From Hirsutella rhossiliensis (Eukaryota > Ascomycota > Sordariomycetes > Hypocreales > Ophiocordycipitaceae): DNA of 64,000 nt. The notes beneath the pieces were generated by a model. It worked only from the letters and a program-made list of their open reading frames with translations, did not search any database and was not told where the DNA came from. Location: the NCBI RefSeq assembly GCF_020360975.1, contig NW_025408674.1, forward strand, positions 2,728,001-2,792,000, given 5' to 3'. The translations under genes and the position numbers were made by a program. This document shows, one piece after another, positions 9,282-21,501 of the stretch (position 1 is the first letter of the stretch; each line of letters begins with the position of its first letter).

Positions 9282-10260
9282 TCAACGGCCGGCGTAGCGG
9301 TGCCAACGGTGCTGCGACTCCTGGCTTGTCCCCCCGTGCGAGGAAGCCAGGTTGGGCTGATCCGCGCTCTCATCCAGCGCAGACGCGTGCGTGTTGAAGT
9401 ACCTAGCAGCCAGGCCGGCTCTGGGTGCTCAGCGCTTGTCATATAGCCTGGGCATCGGGGGACAAAAAGACTCACTGCGGCGTGTTGTCGGCCACGTACT
9501 GCGAGGCGTACGACGAGAGGGAGGCGGCCTCGTCGACCGGCCAGTGGCTGTGGGCAAAGTAACCCCAGCCGTAGTCGTGGCTGCCCCCGGCGGGCTCGTG
9601 CTGCAGCTGGACGGCGTCGTGGCCCGGGGGGAAACCGTGCGCCGCCGCCGACGAGGCCGTCGGGGGCACCGCAGCGCTCGGCGCGTGGTCGCGGTGGTAC
9701 GGCAGCACCAGGGACTGCGCGCCGCTCTGCCGCGGGACCGCGTCCTCCGGGGCCGACGGCGACAGCGGCGCGACGCCGTACTCGTCCACGGCGGAGCCCT
9801 GGCGGTCGTCGTCGGGGTCCTGGTCTCCGCTGCCGTTCTGGTTGTGCACCACCACCTTTCTCTTGTACTTGCGCACGCCCCATTTCTTGAGGTTGTCCAT
9901 GTAGCTGCGTCGGCTGCGTGGTCCCGTCTTGATGTCAGCTAGACTGCTACCCCGTTTCCTTTTCTCTTCTGGTGCAGGGTTCCTGAGGTTTCGCACTCGT
10001 CTCTTCTCTTCCTGGCTTCCATCCTTTTTTCGCTTTCTTCTTTGCGCCTTGCGCAGGAAAATAGCGTGCGTAACATGGCATGTGATGGGATGGAATAGGC
10101 GTTGTAGAAATCACAGGGGGGGGGGCCTAAGACTGGGAACGTACGAAGCAGTGAAGCAATGGCGCGCGCGCATCAGGTCCATGACAACCTCGAGCGTCTT
10201 GTTCTCGTCAATGTAGAGGCGCACAATCTCGCCGCGGTACGAGTCAAACGGCTTCGTCAT
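9282..10260 (-). CDS. Clr5-domain protein, putative DNA-binding regulator
   Basis: Exons complement(9282..9402, 9476..9913, 10145..10260), 224 aa. The N-terminal 55 residues are a Clr5 domain: a helix reading YRGEIVRLYIDENKTLEVVM, then FTASRRSYMDNLKKWGVRKYKRK, which is joined only after splicing an intron with a CTGAC branch point. Known: this fungal domain sits at the N-terminus of many nuclear proteins and is thought to bind DNA. The rest is low complexity, rich in Ser, Ala, His and Pro, with a basic run (KYKRKVVV) right after the domain. It is shorter than most family members. The start is the ATG beginning MTKPFDSY. The last intron (GTGAGT...CTAG) moves the stop from 9472 to 9282. Confidence 0.8.
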
Positions 10261-11812
10261 GGCGCGTGGGTGGTGATGCTTGTCCAAGTCCGTGTCTGCG
10301 TCTGTGCCTGTGCGGCACCCTTTTCTTCGCCCGTGTGCAAACCTCCCTTTTCTTCTTCTTCTTCTTCTTCTTCTCCTCGACTTGTTGTTTCTTCCTCGGC
10401 TGGTTGCGAGCGTCTCGTAAGCTGGCGGCGGTGGCAAGGTGAGGCGGACTGGGCAGGCACAGAGCCACGAGCAAGCGTGCGAAGAGCGCGCATAATACCT
10501 TTTCTACATGCCCTTGATTCATACGTATACACCGAACAAAACCAGTTCATAAAAAAGAACAAGACGGGGAGAAGTGTATATATAGCGTGTTGTGTTGTGT
10601 ATACGCATACGTATCGAAGCCCCCTTTGCGCTGGGCAGCCCCCTCTGCCCACGACGCTTCGTGGCCGCCTCACGCGCAATTCTCTCCCAAGCCCTCCCGC
10701 TCCCGCTCTCCCGGTGTCTACCTCGGACGACTCCTCCCTCCGCGCCCTCTCCCTCTCTCCCCGGGGGGGCTGCCCAAGCATCACCCCACCACCCGCAAGC
10801 CACCACGTCCGCAGGGCAGAGGGGGAGAGAGAGAGAGAGAAAGGTCCAGGGCAAATCCATCACCGCTACCACGCCTCCTTTCCCTCTCCATTGTCCTTGC
10901 CCGGCCTCGCTGTTTGCCGCTCGCCCTCGCCCGGCATGCCATTAACCCTTGTTCATTCGTCTGCGCCAGGCGCTCGCTCCGCCAACTCGACAGGCCCAGC
11001 CCATGGTCCCCGTCAAGGGGGGTGTGTGGTGGATTCGAGGCAAGCGAAGCCTCCTCAGGCAGGGCCGTAAGGCTTCTCTCCCTCCTTACCAATGTAACGA
11101 AATGGGGTTCGCCATGTAAACGCGGCGAAGCCCAATCGACGTCAGAGCATCATGATGACAGTAGAGCACATGGGCACATACTTGCATATGGACGTATACA
11201 AATGTGTTTGCATATGCTTTGTATGTACATCCAAGTACAGCTCACTGCGTACAATCCTCTCATTTGCAAGAATCAGAGACAAGAAAGAAGGCGAACCGGC
11301 AGAGAGGGGGGGCTTGGGCTGGCTGGCTGGCTTCCACATGCGTGGCGGACGGTTGTTGGTTGGGGGCCAGATGCCAATCATCTTTCTACCCCTTCTTGCA
11401 ATCCTTTTGTATTTTTCCCACCGTCATCATCTGGCAAGGCGACGAGCTTGTGCCCAAGCATGGCGTCGGCCACGCCACTTCTCTGTTGACCGCCGCTTTG
11501 CCAGAGATCAAGTGACGGCCAGGCAGGGCAGGGACTGTCATGGGCAGGTGTTTCGGCAACGTTGATTAGGGGCGAAGCAGCGAACAGCTGTTGCGACAAA
11601 ATGACATGGCAGCAGGATACCCATCCGCCCGACTAACCCAACCCCCCCGGACCGGCTTCACGTCATGCTGTCTTCGCCCAGGCAAGGTATCTCGCCGTCC
11701 GCCTCTTCAACCATGTCGCCCCTAGACTAGGGCATTGCGAACGCAAACAAGCGCCAGCAAATTTCCACAGCACTCATCCATGCGGACGCCCGTCCGCCTC
11801 ACTTGGGCAGCC
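10261..11812. other. intergenic, Clr5 promoter side with microsatellites
   Basis: It contains a (TTC)n run at about 10350-10378, a (GA)n run at about 10826-10841 and long C-rich tracts. These open several long but compositionally odd frames on both strands that I do not accept as genes. The region is the likely upstream control region of the Clr5 gene. It also covers the 3' end of the Slm1-like gene. Confidence 0.5.
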
Positions 11813-13400
11813 TCAGCTTTTCTTCTCATCCACAGGAACAGTCGACGCGGCGACAGGGGCAGCGGCAACAGGAGCTGCCTCACCGCTTGTCACGCCCGCC
11901 TCCTGCGCCTTGTGCCCCGGGGCACCCGGTTGCACCGCCTTGGCCTCGGCTGGGTCCTCGACAAGCTTCTCGTCCGAGGGTACCCCGCCGGCGGCTACGG
12001 GGGACCCGGCCACGGGCGAGCTGGGCTCGGCAGGACCCGTTGCGCCGCACACGGTCTGGATGACTTGGAACCACTTCTGGGCGTCTTCGGCCGAGTGCGC
12101 CTTGAACGCCAACTCCGAGCTGCCCGTCAGCTTGCTGCTAATGGTCTTGCTCCGGTCCTTGCCCTTGACGTTGAACTTGTCGCCGTTGGGGGCGCCGATG
12201 ACGGCGTCGGGCAGGTAGATGGACAGCTCAGGCTTGGGGTCCTGCCGCGTGTCGTCCGAGTCCTTGAACTCGTGCAGGAACTTGGCCGGCGTCACAACGT
12301 AGTAGCCCGTCGAGAGCCCCCACGAAAGCTTATTGCGAGACTTGCGCTCCAGCGAGCCCTCAATCAGCGGCTTGGTCGAGGCGTGGTCCATGTTAGGGAA
12401 CTGGATCGCCTCGACGGAGCGGGGCGGATCGTTGGGATTTGCCAGGCGATCGGCACATCGGCTGCTGAAGTTGACCCATTCAAAGTCGGCGGGCACCGTC
12501 TGGATGGTGCCCAGCATGTCGGCGTAGAGGGCGCGCATCTTCTCGCCCTGGCCGCCGGCGAGCTGGACAAATGCCTCCATGGCCTGCTGGAAGACCTGGA
12601 GGATGTGCGCCTCAAAGGCCTTGAAGTTGTTCTGGACGGCAACGAGATCGTTGCGATGGTTGTTCTCGGCCACGACCTGGCCGCTCAGCCGATGCAGCAC
12701 GCCGCGGAAGACGACGTACGGGTCGTCGTGGCCGTGAAACTTGCCGCCGGCCGAGTCGAATGAGGCCGTCTGCTGGCCGAGCAGCTCAATGTGTTTCTGC
12801 GTCGTGTTGCGCAGCTTCTCAAGCTCCTTGGCGCCGCTCTGAGCACCGCTATGCAGCTCCTTAGTCTTGTGCTTGATCTCCTTGTGCAGGCGCTCGATGA
12901 CAGGCAAGACGGAGCCCTTGATGCTCTTTTCCGTCTCGATGTTGGTGTTGATCATGGCCTGCGTGTTGGAGCGCATGTTCTCGAAGAAGCCAGCCACACC
13001 GCCCAGGCTCTGGTCAAAGTGATGGCCTTCGCGGAGGGGGTGGGATATGGTCTTGGCGGGGAAACAGTCAGGGTCTGGTCGCATGCAGTCATGACGGTAA
13101 AGAGGCGTACCTTGAGCGCCTTTTCGTATTCCTTGGCCTGGCGGCCATGGATCTTCTCGACAGCCGTCACGTATTCTTGAAGGTAGTTGACGGCATGCTT
13201 CCACGCCGACAAGCGCTCGCCGAGCAGGCCGGCCGTCTGCAGTTCCCCCATCAGCCGCGCGCCCTTGGCCTGTGTTGGAATCTGGCGTCACCACCTACCG
13301 TCGTGGGATCCAGGTCGGGCACAGCATCATCGTGACCGCTGAGACCCGTAGCCGCGCGCGAGGGCAGCGTCGAAGTGTTGGGCGATGCCGTTTCAGACAT
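11813..13400 (-). CDS. Slm1/Slm2-like F-BAR plus PH domain protein
   Basis: Exons complement(11813..13051, 13111..13236, 13299..13400), about 488 aa. After a short Ser-rich head (DDAVPDLDPTT) comes a long helical F-BAR-like region, including AWKHAVNYLQEYVTAVEKIH, GHHFDQSLGGVAGFF and KHIELLGQQTASFDS. A PH domain (about residues 290-410) reads EGSLERKSRNKL, GYYVVTPAKFLHEF and AHSAEDAQKWFQVIQ. The tail is Ala/Pro/Val-rich. Known: yeast Slm1/2 bind PI(4,5)P2 at eisosomes and activate TORC2 through PH and BAR modules. The first intron is ambiguous. GTAGGT at 13298 can join an acceptor at 13270 (29 nt, too short for a fungal intron) or at 13237 (62 nt, used here); the two forms differ by 11 residues. 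Confidence 0.82.
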
Positions 13401-14375
13401 GATGGCGAGGCACGTCGCCGGGTCTCGTTGACGGGGAGCTCAGGGCACAGGAGGAGATTGGAGAGACTTGAAGTGACTAGATGAGAGTTAGAAGACTGAA
13501 CAGTGGGCAGCCAAGGTTGGATAAATGGCCATGACGCCCTCGCGAGTCTCGTCCCCGCTCTGGCGAGACGGTCAGGGACCAGAGGGGCGGTGGAGGTCGC
13601 GGCAGTAGCGCCTAGGCGGAGAAACTGCCGGCTTACTTACCTTGATGGCTGCTTTTGAATAACGCTTCTCTTGGCGAGAGAAATTTAAACATTACCAGCC
13701 CACGAGCGTGGATGGCGCGCACTTTATATCATGACCTCATCAAACCGTGCCCCGCCTCCCTCCCTCAGGCTGTCTCAGGAGGAATCTGCTAGCGTTCAGC
13801 TTGTCGGTCCCTGGCTCTGACGTCAATAGGGAGCCATAGTCCGACCCTCTCATGAGGGATCCATCCGCCTAGCTGAGCTGTTACCATTCCACCCATCGTT
13901 ACGCCCCTCTCTTAACAATCGTGTTTGCGCCGCCACTCGCTCGACGTGCGCGTTGGCTGGGAGTCCTGGCTACCTGACTGATGGCAGTCAAGTCAAAGCT
14001 CACAGCCTCTGGCCATCTTCCATTCTATCTAGCCGGAAAAGCAATGGTGGTTTTCTTTCCTATCTCGTGCGTCATGGGTATTATTGTGTGAAATGCGGTA
14101 CAAGGTATCCAAGAGGGAATCCGCCAGCCCATCGAAACGTCCTCCATGCCCAATGCGCCTGATCCAGTAAATACTCGAAGCACAAACCATTCCTCCCAAG
14201 ACTCCAGAGCAGTGCTCCACATGGCGCCATGTTCTGGTCGCCTTCTAGTTATTAGCCCAGAAAATTTGTTGTTTCACGATATGCCGCACATTCCAAACGC
14301 CCATCGTCCCTCTTCCCAACGCCGTTTCACCCCCATCGAGGAAATGCACGACATGGTGCCGCAAGTCCACGTGCC
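13401..14375. other. intergenic, Slm1-like promoter and creD 3' side
   Basis: No gene recognised. The first 300 bases upstream of the Slm1-like start are the probable promoter and 5' UTR. The small frames around 14000-14380 have no coding character. Confidence 0.45.
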
Positions 14376-16287
14376 TCAGACGGCCTGACTCCTATCCACG
14401 TGGAAGTCCACCCCCGAATGAGAGTCGTCCGAATTTGTCTGCTCGGCGGGTGTCACCTCGGCAATGGCAGTCAGATGCTCGACATTGACGTCCGTCGCCG
14501 GCGGCGTCCGCGGCGCACTGAGAGCGGTTTGGTAGTCGGGCACCGGGCAGCTTCCCGTCTGCGCCCGCGACCGTGCAGGTGTGCGGACTGCCGTCGCGTA
14601 ACTCGGCACCCGACTCAGCTCTGCCAGGTCCGTCTCGTCGGCGTCAAAGTGCTCCACCGAGTTCCTCCTCGAGTAGTCCTCGTGACTGTTGCTCCTCGTC
14701 AGACCGGCCGACTGCGGTTCGGATCGTTGCGCGGAGCCCTGGGGCCCCGAAGGCGGCGATGTTCTCCCCAGCACCGAGTGCATCGACGTGTAGGAGCTGT
14801 TGCGCCGTGATGAGTCAAATGAAACGTCTGCAAGCCGCGACGACAGCGCGGCCGGCGCAATCGGGGCGCTGTCGGCCAACGCCGCCAGGTTGTCGGCCGA
14901 TCCCGTGCGCGAGTGTGCGTAAAAGGGGCTGTTAACGCCAGACTGAATGGCCGGTGTCTGCAAGCCGGCCGTGTCAACGTCCTCGTACAGTTGGTCTAGT
15001 ACGTGCTCGCCGTAGCCAGGCGGCGCCAGCGCGGCCGCGTCCTGGCCCGCAGGTGTCGCGCCCGGCGACTGGTTCATCAGGTTGCCTTGCTCGTCGAAGG
15101 GTACGTTTGGAGAGATGAAGATGGATACCGGTAGCGTGGCACGAAGCTTGCGTTTGCCCGTCAGCATGCACGGCGACACAGCCCATGCAAGGCTCTCATT
15201 TCGGGGGCTTACCTCAGAGACATGTCCATCTGGGTTTTTGAGGGCCACGGTGAGCTTAATCTTGTGTCGCACCTTGATGCCGTGGTGGTTCAAGTCTTGA
15301 ATGCATTGGCGCAAGCGCTTGGGGAGGTTCAAGGGCTTGTTGAGGGACCAGCCTTCCTGACCCGTGTCTTCAATCATGTCTTGCCAGTGTTCCTCGGGAT
15401 TGACCTCGAATCTCCAAGTCGAGACCTCGCGTTCCGTGTGGTGTTCTCGGATGTTCAGGCCGGTCGAGCCTTGAATCCAGCAGTCGCGAAGCTCGATAAA
15501 GCGGGCCGTGATCTCGCCCAGCTCCAGGCCCTTGAGCAATGGGGTGAAGCGCATATGCATATTGATAGTGCCGCCGAATACGACAGCCTTTTGCGGGATA
15601 ATGATGGAATAATCGACCTTATTGGGCCAGATATTCTCGACACTCATCGCGTGCAGGAATTCGAGGGCGCCAGGCTCGAGGGTGCGAATGACGCGGAGGT
15701 GTTTGTAGGCATGCAGGTCGTAGGCGAGCTTGCCACGGCCGACGGTGGCCTTGAGGCGGTAGGTGATGGAGGCCTCCGGGACACCCTCGACGCTCTCGGG
15801 CGTGTCGCCGGGCAGGTTGAATTCGAAGGGATACTCGTAGTTGCCGGCGGGCAGCGTCATGCTCTTGCCATGGGTGCCGACAAAGGGAGCCCAGCGGTGA
15901 TCTAGTATCGCGGTGGACCTGTCGACTTTTTGGCCCGACACGGCGGCAGTACTTGATCTCTGGTCAGTCCAGCTGTCGAGGGTTAGAAGATTGCACAGTG
16001 GGAGAGCAAGCGAAGAGGGCGGGCTTACGCCAATCGCAGAGTGCCGGTGAGGCGCAGGCGCACATCCTCGATGCGCAGCGACGAGGAGAGGCAAAGGACG
16101 ACGACGCCCTTGAGCAACTGGCCCGAGGATTCATGATCGTTGCCGCGGAATACGATGAAGTCTTGGTCGAGGCTGGAGTTGGATTAGCGCAAGCGGACGC
16201 AGCGGCAACGGGCAATGCATACCGAATGTCAAACAGGCTGTAGCTGTTACGTCCCGTCACCGATGAGAAGGGCTTGAAGGACGGCAT
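14376..16287 (-). CDS. creD: Arrestin-domain adaptor of the CreD/Rod1 family
   Basis: Exons complement(14376..15146, 15213..15972, 16029..16172, 16223..16287), 579 aa. The arrestin N-lobe starts LDQDFIVFRGNDHESSGQLLKGVVVL and continues with ILDHRWAPFVGTHGKS and YEYPFEFNLPGDTPES. The C-lobe contains KVDYSIIIPQKAVVFGGTI and, after the third intron, LRATLPVSIFISPNVPFDE. The Ser-rich tail carries a PPGY motif (APPGYGEH) and the related VPSY and VPDY, binding sites for WW domains of HulA/Rsp5-type ubiquitin ligases. Known role in Aspergillus: CreD helps the ligase HulA ubiquitinate transporters and acts against the CreB-CreC deubiquitinase. The third intron (66 nt, GTAAGC, GCTGAC) would otherwise stay in frame and be missed; splicing restores VSE-LRATLP. 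Confidence 0.88.
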
Positions 16288-19200
16288 GGTTCGGGCCAGA
16301 TGTGAGGTCGAGGGGTGAAGCGAGGGGGGACAGCAGCCTCGCAAGAAGCTGACGAGAGAAAGTCGGGCCCGGCCAGGCAGTGGGCCAGTGGTTGTATCAC
16401 GGGCTACTTGACAGGCGAGGGCGCCACTCTGCGAACCTGACGAAGACGGGTGGTGGGCAGAGAGAATCGTCGTTGGACGGTTGTTATCAGGGGTCTACTG
16501 TGTATGTACGATGCGAGGTACCTTAACCAATCTCGGACCGGTGGATCTCAGCGGCTGGGCAAGGGTTCGGCAGTGGAGGCTACCGTTGCGATGTGCAGCG
16601 CCGAGTAATCAGAGGAGAGTCATGTAACCATGCGTGTGCGAGTAATAGACGGGAGGGATCAGTGGAAACGGGTGAAGTCCGAGGCTGGGAATATGGGGGG
16701 CTCGAGGACAGGAGGACAGGATATATCTGTCTTTGGAAAGGGATTTTCACGAGCTCGCCCGAGCTTCAGGTGCCGCGCTTGCCCGTGATTCATCCACACA
16801 AGCATCATCCAGTGCCGGAAATTGAGCAAAGTGACATCTACAGTACTTTGGTGGTACCCGGTACATGGGGCCCTCTGTCCTGCCTTATCTCGTCCAAGAT
16901 ACGGTACCGACCGCTGCACATGCTCCGGCGGTCAAAGTCGGCGCCCCAAGTCACCTATCTCGCCTCCCGCTGGCCAAGGGTCGCTTTGCTTCAGCTAACT
17001 TATAAAAGCGCGCACAGGCAGTGCTAGTGCACGCTGCAAACACTCGGGCCCTTGGTACCGAACTGGCAGATACCGCACCGCGATGGCTGCCGATAAGCAT
17101 GTACCCATGTGCCTCCGGCAACGGAGCGCCGCCTGAGAGTGGAGCGTGGCAGGTACCCGCTACCCGGGAGTCAGGAGCAACGCACACCTTAACGCACACC
17201 TTCCCCGAACACGACCGCATGCAAAGGAACAAGAGGTTATACATGCGTAAAAGTACCTACAGAATGCTTGTGACAGTGGTCAACAAAAGACGGGCAATTC
17301 CTTCGCCGATCCCTGCTTGCCGCTGCCCTGATGCGGCCGCGCAGACATGTGCAAGAGTACGGATACGTAAGCATCCGGAAATGGCTCCTCGGCCGAAAAC
17401 ACACCACCAGCGGGCCCGATGCCACCTCGGCTCGCGTGACTTACCACTCACTTGAAATGTCTGCTGTGCTCCGAACTGAACGTGGTACGTTTCTACTGAG
17501 CAATGGCCGCATGAGCATCTCATCCCACTCGACGGTACAGTCCATTAGAAGCCATATGCTCTCTCTGTGCCGACGGTTTGCCTACACTCACGATAACAGG
17601 CAGCTCTCGAGTCCCAGCTGATTTTCCTAGAGATCTGGTCCGGGTATAGGGTAGTGATCCAACTAGACGGACCGCTTGACTACCTATGCAAAAGTGAAAC
17701 GCTCCAACAGATGCCGCCAATCGTGCGGTTAAAGCTTGATCCCTTGTCTGTTCTGTCTGACAGGTAACCTCTCCTCAACAGCTTAGGTACACAGCAACTA
17801 GCTTATGCCCATTCGGCTGTAGACAGCACCGAGAACAGGTGACCCGATGACATGTCCCATTGCCATGAGCAGTTCGTTGCCGAGTCCCTCTCATCACTCG
17901 AACCGAAACATCCAGTTCGCCTACAGGTAGTGCAAGCGGGCATCTAGCAGCCGGATATTCTCTGGTGACTCTTGGCCAGTCGGGCGTCAATCACGAAAGG
18001 GATTTGGTTTTGCCAAGCGGCCGTCTCTGCGCTGTCGCTGCGTAGCTCAGCAGTTTTTGGCCGTTCCGGGCGAGAAACGCTTCAGCGCAGACGGAACTTA
18101 GTAGGACTCCGAGGATGAGCCATAAAAGCGGCCTCGTCATCTTCGCCAGCAGCAATTCACATGAGCCAAGGCAATAATCGAGTCTTCACCGCAACGGGAG
18201 GCCCCTGTTGAGCTGGACTTGATTTTATCTCGGCCTTCGGGCAGGGGATTGAGACCTATGTGAAGGTGATGAGGAGGACGCAACTTATTTAAATCCAAGC
18301 CAACAGGGTTCCGAGCGATTCCTGCCCCCAAACCGGAAGCTTAAAGGCCCCCAGGGCGGAGCCTGCGCGAAGAAGACTTGATTCGGGTGCACCTTCCTAA
18401 AACTGAAGAAAGTAGGTAATTTGACGGAAGTTGATGGTCTGGGTCCCGAGTAGCTGGCAGTATTTTGCTGGCTGCCCCGGCCTTTGGTTAAACGTCCTGA
18501 TCGAGCCTCTATGATCCGAGTGGCTTATTAGTTCGGCCCCTAGTTCCTTGACGCAACTCCCTGTTGTAGAGCTCTCATGTTAAATCCCCCCTTATCAGGC
18601 GGAGCAGCTATGTCATGAAGTAGGTGTTGTGTCTGGGAGAAGGATAACGTCCAAGTCCTTGCTAGGTGCGACAGCCCTCTCCAGACGACGGGTGAAGATT
18701 CGGAGCGCGTTGCCGATGCAGCAGAACCGACAGGGGATCATGTGTTGACAGCTAAGCAGTCCGGTAACCAACTTTTCTGTCCATGCGTTTACCCGCTCCG
18801 TGCGGCCGGCCGCCAGCTGCCCCGGCTATAGCAGCTTTGCTTACTCCCTTTGCCCGCGGCAACACGGATATTTTAATCTCCACTAACGCTTCGCAATCAT
18901 CAGAGAGGCTATTCCTATAACTATATATGCAACCTCGACAACGTCGCCGCTCTTTCGCCTCTCTATATGGCGTCTTATGTGGAGTGACACCGATGACTCT
19001 ATACGCGATATCGACACATTGCCGCCACGGCGGAGTCTTCCACGCGCCCCCTCTAAGCCGCTACCCCTCTGCACAACGCCACCTCTTGCAAGCCGGCGCC
19101 ATCGTCTTCTTCAGGCTTCCCCTTGCCGACGCCCATCAGCACTGCCTGTAAGTTTTCCTCCTCCCTCATAGTACCTCCTGATTGCTAACTGCCCCGCGGC

Positions 19201-19353
19201 TATATAAGAAATATGGTCCCCAGCATTTTCCGACATGCTATGCCTTTTCGGTATATCCGAAAACATAAGAAGGCCTTATCCCTCGGCGACCTATCGACAT
19301 CTCGCAGCGCCCTTTGCCTCGCCTCACACACGCGTTTAGATTCATAGGTAGAT
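16288..19353. other. 3 kb gene-poor start of the accessory island
   Basis: Upstream of creD lies a normal-looking promoter to about 16500. Beyond that I find no frame with coding character, no terminal repeats and no RNA gene. Composition becomes patchy and frames are short on both strands, as in decayed DNA. A TATATA stretch at about 18918 and GGCTATATAAG at about 19197 precede the protease relic. Confidence 0.4.
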
Positions 19354-20940
19354 ATGGACGCGTTATTGGAGCCGTCGGAACAAGAGCGACGATGCTACTA
19401 TATCGGCCTACCGTCATTCCCGAGGCTGGTTGCCCGATCTGGAACGGAGCCCTGGACCCCCCGGGTGGACCAATGGTCGTGCCCTATTGAGAAGAGGCTT
19501 CGCGTAGTAGACGAGCATGCAATCATCGAAAAGTGGAACGACGATTCCCCGAACTCGCTCCGCTGTCAGGTTGTCTCCTTGATCGAGCAACGAGGCCTTT
19601 ATTGGCACGCGATCGACGTCTTACGGATCGGATATCAAGACCTCCCCGACGCCCCTATTGTCGTCTTTATCTCCGTGGAGCCCGGTACCCTATCTTGGCG
19701 CGATGGTCATAGCGTGGCAACGCAGTGTCGACTCTTGCTTGCACACTATAAGCTATATGACGTGCAGTGCGAAATCAAAGAATCGCGCCTGATCAAGCTC
19801 GCAGCACCTATGGTCCTACAACTGCCGGACGACGCCGGAACCAGCTATTACGCGCCGGACATGAGTCTAATTAGCGACTGCGTAGGCAATGTTATCTCGC
19901 CTATCGACACGCCGACATGGGGGGGCACCAGTTGCCTCTACCTCCGGGACAGACATACGGATGCCACATACGCCCTGACCTGTCGACATGTCTGCTTCGG
20001 CCATATAGAGCCCGGACACTCAGTGGAGATTCTACCGAGCACTGCCCCTTCCCAGTCTTCCGCGTCAATACAAAAGCACATGCTCCAGCCTAGCACGACA
20101 ACGTTTGATAAGACCCTTTCCACGCTATAGAAGATCAGGCAACGCTACCAAGACCTAGTGTACGAATTCAAAGAGCGTGCTAGTATAGTCGACGATGACC
20201 GCCTAATACGCCAGATAGAATTCTATCAAACACTTCTCAACGATATAACGCCCGTCTTTGACAACTTCGAGGCCCGCGCACTACCTAGCAGTCGTATAAT
20301 TGGATAAGTCGCCTACGTTCGAGGATATGCGATCCGTCGGCACGGCGAGCTTAGTGACTGGAGCCTTATTCGACTGGACCAAGACCGATACGCAAGGCCC
20401 TTCTCGGAGCTGCAGAACCGCGTCTTTGTATGAACCGGGTTTAGCACTAGCCTAGAACGATTCCCAACTCTTCCGCCAGACAGCGAAGGAACCTGTCGCT
20501 TGGGGGGCCTTCCTCTGGGCATCGCATCCGACCGGCGCACTGAAAGCTCGGCCCGCTATACCATGCCGACTAAGGTAGTCGCTAAGCGAGGCGGCAGTTC
20601 GGGTCTAACGTTTGGCACATATAACGAGGCGAAGTCCGTTATACGTACAACAACCGGGGCCAACTCCACGCAATTTATTGCGTTAGAGTGGTGTATTATT
20701 AGCTACCAGCACGATAAGAGGATGGCCGTCTTCTCGGAAAGCGGCGACTCCGGCGCCTGTATCTGGGATGTCGTCGAACGCCGAATCGCAGGGATGCTTA
20801 CGGGCGGACTGGGGAGGAATGAAGTGCTTCAAATCGGTAACATCAACTTGGGCATGGCGGTTGACGTAACCTACTTAACGCCCATTGAGTGGATCTTGGA
20901 GGACATAGCCGCGTGCGGGATTAAGCTTGATGTCCTATAA
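19354..20940 (+). pseudogene. trypsin-like serine protease relic with three in-frame stops
   Basis: One uninterrupted phase runs from ATG 19354 to TAA 20938-20940 (529 codons), broken by TAG 20128, TAA 20305 and TGA 20431 but by no frameshift. Trypsin-fold marks are all in this phase: ALTCRHVCF with the likely catalytic His codon at 19987, an Asp at 20356 in DWSLIRLD, and SESGDSGACIW with the Ser codon at 20749. The N-terminal 200 residues are not recognisable. All three stops could come from single C-to-T changes (CAG, CAA, CGA). That fits repeat-induced point mutation, and the region is rich in TA steps. Fungi carry many such uncharacterised trypsin-like proteins. Programmed read-through of three different stops is much less likely. 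Confidence 0.7.
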
Positions 20941-21501
20941 TGGGCGGGGAGGAGGACCAGAGATACCTTCAACAACGGGGCGATGCGTACGAGCCGGGCA
21001 CACATATGCCACGAGCGTATCAACAAGCTATACGCCGTACTCCAGTCTCTGACGATAAGCTTGCCGCAGCCCCCGAGCCCGACGAGCCCACGAGGGCATA
21101 GCACACACAAGAGGAAATTATCGTCGCGATGCCCTCGCAGGAGGAGGAAGACATACAAGGGGATAAGGTAGAAGAGGCCGTTTAAGGCGAAGAAGAGGCA
21201 TAGCGAGATATATATGCCGAAGAACTCCTTTAAGGACGTAAGCAGGCAAGCAGGCAGCCGGGCGGGCAGGGCTTAATTCGACGAAATAACGCATCTTTAA
21301 GTCTTAAGCTCTATATATATATATATATATAACGTAAGCAGCCTGCCTATATGCGAATAGCTTTACTTTACGATATATACGTTAAAGAGTCTGCTACGTA
21401 GGCGCGGGGAATTAATTGTGCGGTATCGGCGTTGCGCCTTGATAAGCCACACTACCCCACTTATCTTGTATGCTCCCTATCCATACGTGTATGCTCTCTA
21501 G
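20941..21501. other. AT-rich spacer
   Basis: No gene recognised. It contains a run of repeated TA at about 21311-21330 and TA-rich DNA on both sides, in keeping with decay of the neighbouring relics. Confidence 0.45.
21311..21330. repeat. (TA)n microsatellite
   Basis: About ten TA units in a row within an AT-rich stretch between two broken genes. Confidence 0.85.

Noticed and set aside
10159..11489. Two 300-codon + strand frames
   Set aside because: They overlap the Clr5 first exon, run through (TTC)n and C-rich tracts, and have no domain or sensible codon use.
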